Origin: Chitinophagaceae bacterium UBA2467
Lineage (GTDB): Bacteria; Bacteroidota; Bacteroidia; Chitinophagales; Chitinophagaceae
Length of the DNA: 14,004 nt
NCBI GenBank assembly: GCA_002342205.1
Contig: DDPN01000146.1
Location: 1,759-15,762, forward strand
Direction: 5' to 3'
The translations under genes and the position numbers were made by a program. The notes beneath the pieces were generated by a model. That model worked only from the letters and a program-made list of their open reading frames with translations. It ran no database searches and had not been told where the DNA came from. The first letter of the stretch is position 1, and every line of letters begins with the position of its first letter. This document shows, piece after piece, positions 13,208 through 14,004 of the stretch.

Positions 13208-14004
13208 ATGTTAGCAGGATTTCAAAATGTAACGTTTGAATTTGGAGCAAGATGTATTGTTCAAGACGCAACTTGGCATATCCAACCCGGTGAGCGAATT
13301 GGTCTGATTGGCTATAATGGAACTGGTAAATCAACATTATTAAAATTGCTGGTTGGAGATTACCAACCTACCCTTGGCTCCGTTGAACGAAGTAGAGAAA
13401 CCACAATCGGTTATCTTCATCAGGATTTATTAAGTTTTGACACCAATGATTCCATACACCAGGTTGCTTTAAAAGCTTTCGCTCCTATTCTCAAACTTGA
13501 AAAAGAGATTGAGGAGTTAGGTCAACTATTAGAAAAAACAGGTGACGAAAAGGTATTACTGGAATATTCTGAAAAACTTCACCAGCTCGAAACTGCTGAC
13601 GGCTACACCATACACAATAGAACAGCAGAAGTGTTGCAAGGCTTAGGATTTACAAATCAAGATTTAGAGCGCCCCTACCGTGAATTCAGTGGAGGCTGGC
13701 GAATGCGTGTTTTACTAGCAAAAATGATCTTGGAGCAACCAGATCTTTTACTACTTGATGAGCCTACAAACCACCTAGATCTTCCTTCTATAGAATGGTT
13801 AGAAAAATATCTTTTGCATTATAGAGGTGCGGTAGTAATTGTTAGCCATGATAAATATTTCTTAAATCGCATGGTTACCAAAGTGGTAGAGTTATACCAA
13901 GAAGAGTTACACTTCTACTCGGGTAATTATGCTTTTTATGAAAAGGAGAAGGTCTTGCGAATGGAATTACAACAAAAAGCTTTTGAAAATCAGCAAGACT
14001 ATAT
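13208..14004 (+). CDS. ABC-F family ATPase, N-terminal part (cut by right edge)
   Basis: The frame is open from ATG 13208 to the window end, giving 265 residues that begin MLAGFQNVTFEFGARCIVQD. The first nucleotide-binding domain is complete: Walker A GYNGTGKST (35-43), signature SGGWRMRVLLA (161-171), Walker B LLLLDEPTNHLD (180-191) and H-loop SHD (213-215). There are no membrane segments. The sequence then enters a charged helical stretch (EKEKVLRMELQQKAFENQQ) that in ABC-F proteins is the inter-domain linker contacting the ribosome's E-site region. ABC-F proteins act on ribosomes as translation factors or antibiotic-protection proteins. Which subfamily this is cannot be told without the second domain. 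It starts 53 bases after the paralogue B stop, with its own candidate promoter. The Tyr in Walker A (GYNG rather than GRNG or GPNG) is a small oddity. Confidence 0.93.
   Translation, partial: MLAGFQNVTFEFGARCIVQDATWHIQPGERIGLIGYNGTGKSTLLKLLVGDYQPTLGSVERSRETTIGYLHQDLLSFDTNDSIHQVALKAFAPILKLEKEIEELGQLLEKTGDEKVLLEYSEKLHQLETADGYTIHNRTAEVLQGLGFTNQDLERPYREFSGGWRMRVLLAKMILEQPDLLLLDEPTNHLDLPSIEWLEKYLLHYRGAVVIVSHDKYFLNRMVTKVVELYQEELHFYSGNYAFYEKEKVLRMELQQKAFENQQDY

Noticed and set aside
1..14004. Mobile element, phage, CRISPR or defence system
   Set aside because: No transposase, integrase, terminal repeats, repeat-spacer array, toxin-antitoxin pair or nuclease gene is visible; the coding content is core metabolism, translation and secreted or membrane proteins.

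Overview
This 14-kb window looks like chromosomal DNA from a member of the Bacteroidota, most likely a Chitinophagaceae-type organism. The clues are: AT-rich DNA; start codons without Shine-Dalgarno sequences; six exact copies of the phylum's -7 promoter element TAnnTTTG just upstream of genes; a DPE2-type GH77 enzyme with two starch-binding modules; and a large secreted metalloprotease of a type common in this phylum. The family-level placement is inference. I see no insertion sequence, prophage, CRISPR array, rRNA or tRNA gene.

Left block (1-4446, minus strand): a DPE2-like 4-alpha-glucanotransferase, then a dipeptide epimerase with its own -7 box, then the N-terminal part of a UbiD-family decarboxylase that runs off the left edge. 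The three lie in one direction with gaps of about 36-38 bases. A divergent intergenic region (4447-4583) leads into a small plus-strand pair: a 51-residue membrane peptide and a YqaE/Pmp3-like membrane protein. This pair ends at a bidirectional hairpin terminator shared with rplT.

Centre (5178-11112, minus strand): a translation cluster in the order thrS, infC, secreted zinc metalloprotease, rpmI, rplT. The usual thrS-infC-rpmI-rplT order is interrupted by a 2.6-kb metalloprotease gene that begins 11 bases after infC. It is followed by its own intrinsic terminator. Next comes a separate promoter and a structured leader in front of rpmI-rplT. The cluster is therefore probably two transcription units: thrS-infC-metalloprotease and rpmI-rplT.

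Right block (11252-14004, plus strand): two adjacent genes for secreted proteins of unknown function that share a C-terminal domain with a DNGxxDGD loop, then an ABC-F ATPase cut by the right edge.

Most of the window is core metabolism and translation. The least explained parts are the secreted paralogue pair, the metalloprotease inside the translation operon, the rpmI leader, and the two-gene membrane unit. I found no convincing defence or mobile system.
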